Source: Singulisphaera sp. GP187 (GTDB taxonomy: Bacteria; Planctomycetota; Planctomycetia; Isosphaerales; Isosphaeraceae). Taken from it: a DNA stretch of 64,000 nt. The stretch covers positions 3,759,501 through 3,823,500 of the forward strand of contig NZ_FSRB01000001.1 of assembly GCF_900129635.1 (NCBI RefSeq), read 5' to 3'. Shown here piece by piece: positions 28,463 through 39,677 of the stretch. Under the pieces are notes generated by a model. The model did not search any database. It saw nothing but the letters and a program-made list of their open reading frames with translations, and was not told the origin of the DNA. The position numbers were made by a program, and so were the translations under genes. Each line of letters starts with the position of its first letter. The first letter of the stretch is position 1.

Positions 28463-28777
28463 ATGAAATTCGTTAAGTCCGCCGTCCTCGCCTTCGGTCT
28501 GCTGCTGCTTGCTCAGGGTTCCGCGTCCGCCCAGACGGCTCCCGAGCCGGTCCGGGCCCCGAGTGCTCCGTTCGCGGATCTCCGGGCCATCGGTGTCGCC
28601 CTCGTGATCATGGGTGCCGCCTACGGGATCGGCAGCCTGACCAAGTCGGCCGTCGAGAGCATGGCTCGTCAGCCCGAAACGGCCGGCAACATCCAGACGG
28701 CGATGATCATCTCGGCCGCGCTGATCGAAGGTGTGACCTTCTTCGCGTTGATCATCATCTTGCTGCAAACGTACTGA
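28463..28777 (+). CDS. atpE: ATP synthase F0 subunit c with signal-like N-terminus
   Basis: A 104-aa protein, longer than the usual 75-85 aa because of a signal-peptide-like start (residues 1-23, ending GSASAQT) and a proline-rich stretch. The mature part has two helices joined by the polar loop ARQPE (68-72). The ion-binding carboxylate is Glu89 in SAALIEGVTFFAL. The neighbouring residues lack the Q and ES/T set of sodium-binding c subunits, so proton coupling is likely. GxGxG packing in helix 1 is only partly kept (GVALVIMGAAYGIG). Confidence 0.95.
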   Translation: MKFVKSAVLAFGLLLLAQGSASAQTAPEPVRAPSAPFADLRAIGVALVIMGAAYGIGSLTKSAVESMARQPETAGNIQTAMIISAALIEGVTFFALIIILLQTY

Positions 28778-28916
28778 GCGAACGATCGGCGGAACGTTCG
28801 GACCACGAGCCGTCGGACCGGTGGCTCTCGACCTGTGTCGAGGGTCATCCGGTCGTCTCCCCCGGCCTTCTCGGTCGTGGGCGGGTCGCACTGAACCATT
28901 CACGAGGTCCTCATCC

Positions 28917-29612
28917 ATGCCCCGGCAACTGATTGCGGCCATTGCCTTGATGGCCTTGGCATTCGGACCGCTCGCCCGGGCGGCCGATACCCCCAAACCC
29001 GCTGAAGCCCACAACACCGAGGTTCGCGCTCATGATAGTGCGGCCGCGGGGGCGGGCGAGGCGCATGCTCCCTCGGGTCACGGGGAAGCCAAGCCCAATA
29101 TTCTCGAACCCCAGCCGTCCGTGGCGATCTGGACGGTTGTCGTTTTCCTGGGACTCTTGTTTGTTCTGGGCAAATTTGCCTGGAAGCCGCTCTTGTTGGC
29201 GCTCCACCAGCGTGAAGAGCACCTCGAGCACGTGTTGCTCGACACCGAGCGCGCTCGCAACGAAGCGGAGAAGCTGCTCGCGGAACATCGACGTCAGGTG
29301 GCCGAGGCCGAGGCCTCGGCTCGCGCCCTGATCGAAGAAGCACGGACCCAGGCCCGCGCCACCGCCGAGGAGATCATCCAGAAAGCGCGAGCCGAAGCCG
29401 AGGTCGAGCAGAAGCGCGCCCGCCACGAAATCGAGACGGCACGCGACCACGCGCTTTCCGAGATCTGGACCAAGACGGCCGACCTGGCAGTCTCGGTCGC
29501 GGGCAAGGTGCTTGCCAAGGACCTCAGCGGTGACGACCACCGCCGCCTCGTCGCTTCCGCGATGAGCGAGCTGCCGGTGTTGGGCAACGGTCAGGGGAGC
29601 CACTCCGCATGA
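28917..29612 (+). CDS. atpF: ATP synthase F0 subunit b, extended N-terminus
   Basis: A 231-aa stator subunit. A signal-like helix (residues 1-22, ending LARAADT) precedes an extended histidine- and alanine-rich periplasmic part. The membrane helix SVAIWTVVVFLGLLFVLGKF is at about 68-87, and a long charged coiled coil with right-handed heptad-like A/E/R repeats follows (about 95-215). This is the peripheral stalk that links F0 to F1. The ATG at 28917 is chosen for GAGG upstream. Its stop overlaps the atpH start by 4 nt (ATGA). Confidence 0.92.
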   Translation: MPRQLIAAIALMALAFGPLARAADTPKPAEAHNTEVRAHDSAAAGAGEAHAPSGHGEAKPNILEPQPSVAIWTVVVFLGLLFVLGKFAWKPLLLALHQREEHLEHVLLDTERARNEAEKLLAEHRRQVAEAEASARALIEEARTQARATAEEIIQKARAEAEVEQKRARHEIETARDHALSEIWTKTADLAVSVAGKVLAKDLSGDDHRRLVASAMSELPVLGNGQGSHSA

Positions 29613-30206
29613 CCGCCGCAGACACCGCCGCGACTCCGTCGGTCCACGGGACGGTCCTCGAAGACGTCCCCCAGGTGACGCGGTCCTACTCCGAAGCGCT
29701 GGTCAACGCCGCCCAGAACGCGGGGCAGGTTGACGAGATCCTCGACGAGCTCGATGCGATCTTCAACGAGGTGCTCGGGCCCGACACGGAGTTCGCCGCC
29801 GTGCTGGCCTCGCCGCTCGTCTCGCCCGCCGACAAGGACCGGACCCTCGTTTCCGTGTTCGAGGGTCGGGTCCACCCGACGGTCATCAACTTCCTCCGTG
29901 TGCTCAACCGCCACGGCCGCTTCGGGTCCCTGGGCGCCACCGTCAAGGCCGCCCGGGCCCTCTGGGACAAGCGGCAGAACCGCCGGCCGGTCCTGGTCCG
30001 GACCGCGGTTCCGCTCGACGACGCCCAGCAAGACGCGCTCCGCGAACATCTCGGCCGAATGCTCAGCGCGACGCCTCTCGTCCAGCTCGAAGTCGACCCG
30101 TCCCTGATCGGTGGCATGGTCATCCAGCTCGACGACGACGTGTACGACGCCTCGATCCGCAACCGCCTCGAACAGCTTCGCCAACGACTGATCGAAGGAA
30201 AGACGC

Positions 30207-31916
<1,710 letters not shown>

Positions 31917-31950
31917 CGACGATTGCTTCCGGACGGATACGGTTCGGTGA

Positions 31951-31994
31951 CCGGCTGCGGTGAAGACTCGTTTCGGAGTCTCCACCGCAGCCGG
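31951..31994 (+). promoter_or_regulatory. Intercistronic hairpin between atpA and atpG
   Basis: A 12-bp outer stem (31951-31962 with 31983-31994), single-base bulges on each side, and a 6-bp inner stem AGACTC/GAGTCT close on a 6-nt loop. It lies 34 nt after the atpA stop and 54 nt before atpG. It could attenuate transcription, mark an RNA processing site or protect the upstream mRNA, helping alpha exceed gamma. Confidence 0.65.
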
Positions 31995-32048
31995 AAATCG
32001 ACTCCCTGAATTCTTAGCGGATCATCCCAGCTTCCACGAGACCCACCG

Positions 32049-32978
32049 ATGGCCAAGGCCCGAGCGATCGTCAAGCGCCGCAAGTCGGTGCAAAACATTC
32101 GCAAGATCACCCGGACGATGGAGCTGATCGCCACCGCCCGGTTCAAGAAGGCGCTCGATCGCGCCACCGAGGCCGAGGCGTACACGCGCAAAATTGCCGA
32201 GCTGGTGGCCAACCTCGGTGCCACCTCGCTCGACGTCTCGCACCCGTTGCTCGAGGTGCGCGAGCCGGTGCGTCGCTCGCTCCTCCTGGTTCTCTCCAGC
32301 AACCGAGGTCTGGCCGGCGGTTACAACGGCAACGTCCTGCGGGTCGCCACTCGGGTCCTCCAGGACAACGAGGCGGAAGGGATCCCGACCACCTTGGAAG
32401 TGGCTGGCAAGCGCGGGATCAACTACTTCCGGTTCCGCGGCACCCCGGCCGCAACCTCGTACACTCAGTTTGAAGACCGGCCCCAATTCGACGAGATCGA
32501 GGCGCTGGCCAACAAGTACATTGGGATGTACATCAAGGGAGAGATCGATCGACTCGACGTCTCCTACACCCAGTTCGTCACCAGTTCCCGCCAGACGGCG
32601 GTCGTTCAAACCCTCTTGCCGATGACCACGGCGCAGGTTGCGGAAGCCACCGCGTCGGTTCGTCAGGCGAAGCCGGTGACATCGATCGGCGGCCCGGCCG
32701 CGACCTCGAAGGCCCAGGCTGTCCCCTACGAGTTCTTGCCCGACTCCAAGAGCATTCTCGAGGAGATCGTGCCGGTCTCGTTCAAGGTCCGGCTCTTCAA
32801 GTGCTTCCTCGACGCGGCCGTCAGCGAACAGATCGCGCGGATGGTCGCCATGCGAGGGGCGACCGAAAACGCCGACGACATGATCAAGTCGCTGACCCGG
32901 CTCTACAATCGTGCCCGACAGGCGCAGATCACTCGCGAACTGGCCGAGCTTATCGGCGGTGCCGCGGCTCTCGAATAA
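32049..32978 (+). CDS. atpG: ATP synthase F1 subunit gamma
   Basis: A 309-aa protein that forms the rotating central shaft. The N-terminal helix starts with KSVQNIRKITRTMELIATAR, the typical gamma pattern, and the central Rossmann-like part has LLVLSSNRGLAGGYNGNV. The C-terminal helix MRGATENADDMIKSLTRLYN completes the coiled coil. It lies between the hairpin after atpA and the paired-repeat leader of atpD. Confidence 0.96.
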   Translation: MAKARAIVKRRKSVQNIRKITRTMELIATARFKKALDRATEAEAYTRKIAELVANLGATSLDVSHPLLEVREPVRRSLLLVLSSNRGLAGGYNGNVLRVATRVLQDNEAEGIPTTLEVAGKRGINYFRFRGTPAATSYTQFEDRPQFDEIEALANKYIGMYIKGEIDRLDVSYTQFVTSSRQTAVVQTLLPMTTAQVAEATASVRQAKPVTSIGGPAATSKAQAVPYEFLPDSKSILEEIVPVSFKVRLFKCFLDAAVSEQIARMVAMRGATENADDMIKSLTRLYNRARQAQITRELAELIGGAAALE

Positions 32979-34538
<1,560 letters not shown>

Positions 34539-34582
34539 GCGCAGTCGACCCCGTTGCGGATTTTCCAGGAGCGTGCCTCGCG

Positions 34583-35029
34583 ATGGCTACCCACGAGACG
34601 ATGGAGCCGGTCAATAAGACCGGCAAGAAACAGGGCGACCGGCTCCAGTGCGTGGTCGTCACCCCGGAACGCACGCTGTTCGACCAACTCGTCGACTTCG
34701 TCGTCCTGCCGCTCTACGACGGCGAACTCGGTATCCTCCCCGGCCGATCTCCCTTGATCGGCCGGCTCGGCTACGGCGAGTTGCGCACCAAGAGCGACGG
34801 GATCACCCAGCGCTACTTCATTGACGGCGGCTTCGCCGAAGTCCGTGACGATGTGGTGACCGTGCTCACCAACCGTGCCATTCCCGCCGCCAAGCTCGAT
34901 ACCGCGGCCGCCGCCCGCGAACTCGAGCAGGCCCAGGTTCAACGGGCCGCAACCGACTTCGAACAAGCCGAAAAGGACAAGGCGATCTCCCGAGCTCGCG
35001 CTCAACTCCACATCGGCGCAGCCAAGTAA
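34583..35029 (+). CDS. atpC: ATP synthase F1 subunit epsilon
   Basis: A 148-aa protein with an N-terminal beta-sandwich (LQCVVVTPERTLFDQLVDFV, GELGILPGRSPLIGRLG) and a C-terminal helical hairpin rich in alanine. It contacts gamma and the c-ring and can inhibit ATP hydrolysis. AGGAGCG upstream supports the ATG at 34583. It is the last gene of the operon and is followed by a hairpin. Confidence 0.93.
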   Translation: MATHETMEPVNKTGKKQGDRLQCVVVTPERTLFDQLVDFVVLPLYDGELGILPGRSPLIGRLGYGELRTKSDGITQRYFIDGGFAEVRDDVVTVLTNRAIPAAKLDTAAAARELEQAQVQRAATDFEQAEKDKAISRARAQLHIGAAK

Positions 35030-35040
35030 TCAGCCTGCCC

Positions 35041-35074
35041 CTCCCCGCTCGCCCCCCAAAGGGCGAGCGGGGAG
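35041..35074 (+). terminator. Terminator hairpin of the ATP synthase operon
   Basis: A perfect 14-bp stem (35041-35054 with 35061-35074, loop CCCAAA) begins 12 nt after the atpC stop. No T-run follows. Its core GCTCGCC/GGCGAGC is shared with hairpins at 6254-6284, 24309-24329 and 50680-50754. Confidence 0.75.
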
Positions 35075-35131
35075 CGTAAGCTTCCTGTCTTCGAGCCCGG
35101 GCAAACAAGTCGACCGGACGCCAGAGAGCGA

Positions 35132-36097
35132 TCAGCTCTCCGCTCGCCTCAAACGGTTGCAGAGATCATCCTGAACCGGGGTTGGGTGAAGCTGCGCGCG
35201 GAAGAAATCCGGGGTCTGAGAGAGCAGACGAGTCGACCACTCATGGCCCGTCCAGGCATGGTGGATCGTGGTCACCTCGTTCCCCTCGAGCTCGATCTGA
35301 AGAAATCCGGGCGGGCGGTGGCCGGTCGGATCGCGGAGCAGCGGCGCGCCTGCATTCAGGCAGAGCTGATCGGGCAAGGCCTCGGGGACGAACGCCCAGG
35401 CCGCATGCACGTGCCCGCAACAATAGAGGTGCCTGCCGATCGTCGCCAGCCAGTCGGAGACCTCGACCGCGTTCGTCATCCGCTTGGGCTCGAGCTCGAC
35501 CGCGTAAGGGGCCGGCGCGACCACGGGATAATGACAGGCGACAATCAATCGCTTCGGCAACGCGGTCGACCCGCCCGTCAGCGCGCGGGCCCGATCCAGT
35601 TGCTCCGTGGGAAGATAACCACGGGCCGAGAGGTGCGACCGGGTGGCGTCCAGGCCGAGGATCGCGGTCTCGTCGTCGAGCGGGCGAAGCCAGGGGTAAG
35701 GCCCGGGAGGTGAGAACATCCCGAACCATTCCTCGAACAGGCGATAGCGCACCGAACCGGTCGTGTAGCGATCGTGGTTGCCCGGGATCACCGTCACCCG
35801 GGTCGAGTCGAGGAGGAGCTCGGCCAACGCCGACCGCGCTTCCCGAAACTCGTCGGCCAGGGCGGTCGTGCTCAGATCGCCCGTGATCAGCACATGATCG
35901 GGAGCCAGGCCAACGACCCGCGTGACGACCTCGTGCAGCCGCTCCAGGCGAAACCTGCCGGCGCGCCCCGCGAGCAGGCTGAACATGCCGACCGCCCGCT
36001 TGTTCAACAGCCGGAGCGGGTTGAACGCATACCGCCAAACGTGGATGTCGGAAAGGTGAATGATCCGCACGCCGCCCCCGTTCCGCACACGCGTCAT
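35132..36097 (-). CDS. Calcineurin-like metallophosphoesterase
   Basis: A 321-aa protein with all metal-binding blocks of the family in order: LSDIHV near the start, LITGDLSTT, IPGNHDRY, VACHYPVV and CCGHVHAA. It should hydrolyse phosphodiester or phosphomonoester bonds using two metal ions; it resembles the 3',5'-cAMP phosphodiesterase-like subgroup, but the substrate is not clear. The ATG at 36097 is used; a GTG at 36070 directly before RIIHLSDIH is an alternative. It starts 5 nt after the CPBP gene ends, so the two form an operon. Confidence 0.88.
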   Translation of the reverse strand: MTRVRNGGGVRIIHLSDIHVWRYAFNPLRLLNKRAVGMFSLLAGRAGRFRLERLHEVVTRVVGLAPDHVLITGDLSTTALADEFREARSALAELLLDSTRVTVIPGNHDRYTTGSVRYRLFEEWFGMFSPPGPYPWLRPLDDETAILGLDATRSHLSARGYLPTEQLDRARALTGGSTALPKRLIVACHYPVVAPAPYAVELEPKRMTNAVEVSDWLATIGRHLYCCGHVHAAWAFVPEALPDQLCLNAGAPLLRDPTGHRPPGFLQIELEGNEVTTIHHAWTGHEWSTRLLSQTPDFFRAQLHPTPVQDDLCNRLRRAES

Positions 36098-36101
36098 CGA
36101 C

Positions 36102-36950
36102 CTATAAGTGCCAGCCGATCCAACCCACCAGCACATCATAAGCAGAATGCGTGCCGACCGCGACGCCGAACCCGCGGACCACGAAGACCCAGGCGAAATA
36201 AACCCCGGCCAGCCAGCGGAAAATGAAGGCGAACCAGGTGAAGGTTTCGCCGGGGCTTCCGGCGTGGTGTGCCAGGGAAAAGAGCAAGGCCGACGTGGTC
36301 ACCGCGATCGAGCTTGCCAGGACGGTCGGCGTCTGCAACAGTCGGAGGACGCCGAAAAAGAAGGGGACGAGGGCGAGGCGGAACAGCGCTTCTTCATAGA
36401 CACCGGCACCGAGGAACCCAATCAGAGGCGCGGCGGGATGCACCTGAGCCGACGGCTCCGCCCCCAGCGAGACCACCGTGGGGGCATGCTCCAAGCAAGT
36501 GAACCCAATATCGACGACCCGACTCAGGCCCACCAAGGCAACCGCCAGGAGCACACTCTCAAAGGCCATGCCCATCAGCGAGGACGGTCTGAACTTCCAG
36601 TCACGCGGGTTGGTGGCATGCCAGGCGAGTAAGGCGATGATCAGACAGAACGGGAGGAACCAATGATCGGTCAGGCCCACGCCGGCCAGGACGTGTCGCA
36701 TCCAGGCGTCGGCGCCTGTCCGATACGAAGCGGCCGACTTGCCTCCCAGCCAGAGCACCCCGAATTCATAGGTCAGCAAAATCGGCGTGACAAAGGCGAG
36801 GCAGGGAAGCGGCCTGCGTGTGAGCGTCCAGTAGGAACGACGATCCTCGACAGCCGTCCCTTCGGTTTCGCCCCACCAGCGGTGGTCGTAACCGAAACGG
36901 GACCGGCGCCGGGCAGGCGGCGGTGGGACTCGTCGGGTGGAAGTACGCAC
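36102..36950 (-). CDS. CPBP-family intramembrane glutamic protease (start uncertain)
   Basis: A polytopic protein with the CPBP/CAAX protease motifs: EEALFR (motif 1), FSLAHHAG (motif 2) and a late HSAYD. These bacterial enzymes use glutamates and histidines in the membrane to cut substrates; targets are unknown here. The GTG at 36950 is a provisional start. The frame is open to 37166, but that upstream part is compositionally unlike the rest and runs over an AT-rich intergenic area. Homologous sequence seems to begin around SYWTLTRRPLPCLAF. It is upstream of and nearly touching the metallophosphoesterase gene. Confidence 0.75.
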   Translation of the reverse strand: MRTSTRRVPPPPARRRSRFGYDHRWWGETEGTAVEDRRSYWTLTRRPLPCLAFVTPILLTYEFGVLWLGGKSAASYRTGADAWMRHVLAGVGLTDHWFLPFCLIIALLAWHATNPRDWKFRPSSLMGMAFESVLLAVALVGLSRVVDIGFTCLEHAPTVVSLGAEPSAQVHPAAPLIGFLGAGVYEEALFRLALVPFFFGVLRLLQTPTVLASSIAVTTSALLFSLAHHAGSPGETFTWFAFIFRWLAGVYFAWVFVVRGFGVAVGTHSAYDVLVGWIGWHL

Positions 36951-37337
36951 ATCTTCAGAAATCGGCAAAATCAACCAAAAAATCCAGCCGCGCGCTGAAG
37001 CTCTGGCAATTTCATAATTGTCATAATTTCTGCAAAGACCGAAAACAACGAAATAGCACGGGACCTTGTAGGCGATTCGGTGGACGGCTAACATAAGCGG
37101 ATGGCCGATGAGCCATATTCTTGGGATGGTCAGGACGCGGCGACTGCGGAAGCCATCCTCAACCATTCACAACTTTTGCCCTCGCCACTGGGACACTAGC
37201 ATCCGCTTGAGATGCTCTTGCGTGTCCGGCTCGGCCTCACTCTGATCCGAATCGAGCGGGAGAAATTCCCTCGTAACCGCAGAGGTTCGAGGGTTCTGGG
37301 GGTCGTACGGGAATGCCCGCGTAGGGAGGGTTGGCGC
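36951..37337. other. Divergent region upstream of the oxidase cluster
   Basis: About 390 bp between the CPBP gene and the dihaem lipoprotein. It includes an AT-rich patch near 36960-37060 that suits divergent promoters. I could not assign clear -35/-10 pairs. Confidence 0.4.
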
Positions 37338-38645
37338 GTGACTTCGCGGTTTCGTCTCGCTTGGATCGTCGGTTCGTTGGCACTGGCCGGATGCGGAGGC
37401 TCCTTCAATCCCGGCCCGTTGCAGTACGAGGAATCCGAGGCTCTGACCCGGGAGTTGGCCGACAAGACCAAGGCCAACCTCGCCGGGAAGCCCAAGCTCC
37501 AAGATGGGGTTCGTAAAGGACTGGCCAAGCAGTTCGGGCCGAACCCCCAAGAAATTCACGTTCCACCGGGCTCCGGCCTGCCCTCGGGAGGTCGCCGCCT
37601 GGCGAACCTGATCGCCGTCGGCGAAAGCGTGGAAGCGCGACCGAAACAAATCTATGTGCTCCGCGCGGCGGAACCAGGCCAGCCCCCTGTCAAAGAGCGA
37701 CAGGATGGCGGCTATGCGCTCTATCGCCGCCATTGCCTGCACTGCCACGGCGTCACCGGAGCGGGCAATGGCCCGACCGCCGACTTCCTCTACCCCCGGC
37801 CCCGCGACTACCGGCCGGGCAAGTTCAAGTTCACCTCCACACCCAACGGCGCCAAGCCGACTCGGGACGACCTGCGACGGACGATTCGCGACGGCCTGCA
37901 CGGCACTTCGATGCCGGCGTTCGACTCGCTGATGTCCGACGGCGAAATCGAACAAGTCCTCGACTACGCGATCTTCCTCAGCATGCGGGGCGAGACCGAA
38001 CTGGGCCTGATCGACGAGGCCTCGATCGCCGATGAGAACGATCCCGAGGCGCTCTCGGATGAAGTCGTTGACGGGGTCGTGAAGAACGTCATCAACAAGT
38101 GGACATCGGTCGAAGCCCAGGTGTTCAACCCGCCGGTGGCGCGGACGCCGGCCACCCGGCAGAGTATCCTCCGGGGTCGCGACCTGTTCTTGGGCCACAA
38201 ATCCCGCAAGGGGAACAGCGTCGACTGCGTCGGCTGCCATGGTCCCCAAGCGTTGGGCAACGGCGTGAGCTTCGTCGCTCAAGACGTCTTCAACGACGTG
38301 GTCTTCGGCGGGGATCCGAGCCTCCAAGAAGAGCGGCTCCAGAACTACCGCAAAGAGATTCGTGAGCAGTGGAAGAACTCGCTCGACGACTGGGGAAACC
38401 CGCTCCGACCGAACAACCTCAATCGGGGCGTGTTCAAGGGGGGCCGGCGACCGCTCGACATTTACTGGCGAATCGCCAAGGGGATCACGGGCGCCAAGAT
38501 GCCGGGTCACTACCCCACGCTCGAGGCGGACGAAATCTGGGATGTCGTGAACTTCGTCCTCGCCCTGCCTTACGAACCGAAGCTGCTCGAGGGGGCGGTT
38601 CCCGCCAACGCGACCCCGGCCAAGCCGGCCGTGGCCCAGCGTTGA
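37338..38645 (+). CDS. Dihaem cytochrome c lipoprotein of the oxidase cluster
   Basis: A 435-aa lipoprotein: hydrophobic start, lipobox LAGC with Cys19. Two haem c sites are seen, CLHCH at 133-137 and CVGCH at 297-301, with downstream methionines (TSMPAF, AKMPGHYP) as likely axial ligands. It should pass electrons to the oxidase encoded next. The GTG start at 37338 has GGGAGGG 7 nt upstream and is directly followed by the lipoprotein signal; the frame upstream to 37212 has no similarity. The gene order cytochrome c - coxB - coxA fits a quinol/cytochrome c route without a separate soluble donor in this window. Confidence 0.88.
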   Translation: MTSRFRLAWIVGSLALAGCGGSFNPGPLQYEESEALTRELADKTKANLAGKPKLQDGVRKGLAKQFGPNPQEIHVPPGSGLPSGGRRLANLIAVGESVEARPKQIYVLRAAEPGQPPVKERQDGGYALYRRHCLHCHGVTGAGNGPTADFLYPRPRDYRPGKFKFTSTPNGAKPTRDDLRRTIRDGLHGTSMPAFDSLMSDGEIEQVLDYAIFLSMRGETELGLIDEASIADENDPEALSDEVVDGVVKNVINKWTSVEAQVFNPPVARTPATRQSILRGRDLFLGHKSRKGNSVDCVGCHGPQALGNGVSFVAQDVFNDVVFGGDPSLQEERLQNYRKEIREQWKNSLDDWGNPLRPNNLNRGVFKGGRRPLDIYWRIAKGITGAKMPGHYPTLEADEIWDVVNFVLALPYEPKLLEGAVPANATPAKPAVAQR

Positions 38646-38840
38646 GGAGCGCGCCGGAGCATCCTCTGGTTCGGATCTGAAGAGAGTCATTCCCCGAGTT
38701 GTTGCCGAGTTGGTGAGTCGTGCCGAGCGAGCCATGACCACACGTTGAACCTGAATTCATGAATCCGGATCGTTTCGAGTCGGACGCCACCGCCGCTCTC
38801 CGACCTCTCGCACTCGAAGCTCGATCAAGGGAGCGTTTCC

Positions 38841-39677
38841 GTGCGTTATTGGAGTCTGCTGTTTGCACTGGCCGCGCTGTTTTGTATTGGCGCATTTGTT
38901 TATGCGCCGTTCAACCCGGACTGGTGGTTGCCGAACAGCCCGAGCGAGCCGTATCACACGATCTCAACCTTCGGTCGCGAGATCGACAGCCTGTTCATCA
39001 TCATCCTGGTGATCACGGGCATCACGTTCATCGGCACGCAGGTCGCCTTGGTCTGGGTGACTTTCCGCTTCGCGGATCAAACCGATAGTGAAGGCCGGCC
39101 GGTTCGTAAGGCGACTTACTTCCACGGCAGCCAGAGCCTCGAGGTGGTCTGGACGATCATCCCGGCGGCGATTCTGGTGTTCATCGCGCTCTACCAGATG
39201 GGGACGTGGGCCGATATCAAGTTCCGCAGCAACGCCCCCAAGGTGCAAGCGCTGGCCGAGGTCACTGCGCGGCAGTTCCAGTGGGTGATGCGGTATCCCG
39301 GCCCCGACGGCCGGCTCCACACGCCCGATGACCTTCACCTGGTCAACGACTTGCACTTCGTGAAGGGCAAGACCACGTTGATCCACCTGAAGTCGTCCGA
39401 CGTGCTCCACTCGTTCTTCTTGCCGCAGATGCGGATCAAGCAAGACGCCGTGCCCGGTCTGAGCATCCCGGTCTGGTTCGACGCGGACCGCGCGGGGAGT
39501 TACGACCTGGCCTGCGCAGAGCTTTGTGGCTGGGGCCATTACAAGATGAGGGGCAACGTAACCGTCCATGAAAACCAGTCGGAGTTCGACGACTGGATGA
39601 AGAGAGCCATCGACGCGCAAAACGTCAGCCAGCTCGCGGCGGTCGGCGGCCCTCAGGGAGAGGTGAATCCACGATGA
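38841..39677 (+). CDS. coxB: Cytochrome c oxidase subunit II
   Basis: A 278-aa protein with two membrane helices (about 5-25 and 48-75, with a third hydrophobic stretch SLEVVWTIIPAAILVFIALY) and a periplasmic cupredoxin domain. The CuA site is complete: Cys225, Cys229, His233 and Met236 in CAELCGWGHYKM, with an earlier histidine in SSDVLHSFFLPQ. It accepts electrons from cytochrome c. The GTG start follows AAGGGAG. There is no fused haem c domain, unlike caa3 subunit II. Its stop overlaps the coxA start (ATGA). Confidence 0.96.
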   Translation: MRYWSLLFALAALFCIGAFVYAPFNPDWWLPNSPSEPYHTISTFGREIDSLFIIILVITGITFIGTQVALVWVTFRFADQTDSEGRPVRKATYFHGSQSLEVVWTIIPAAILVFIALYQMGTWADIKFRSNAPKVQALAEVTARQFQWVMRYPGPDGRLHTPDDLHLVNDLHFVKGKTTLIHLKSSDVLHSFFLPQMRIKQDAVPGLSIPVWFDADRAGSYDLACAELCGWGHYKMRGNVTVHENQSEFDDWMKRAIDAQNVSQLAAVGGPQGEVNPR

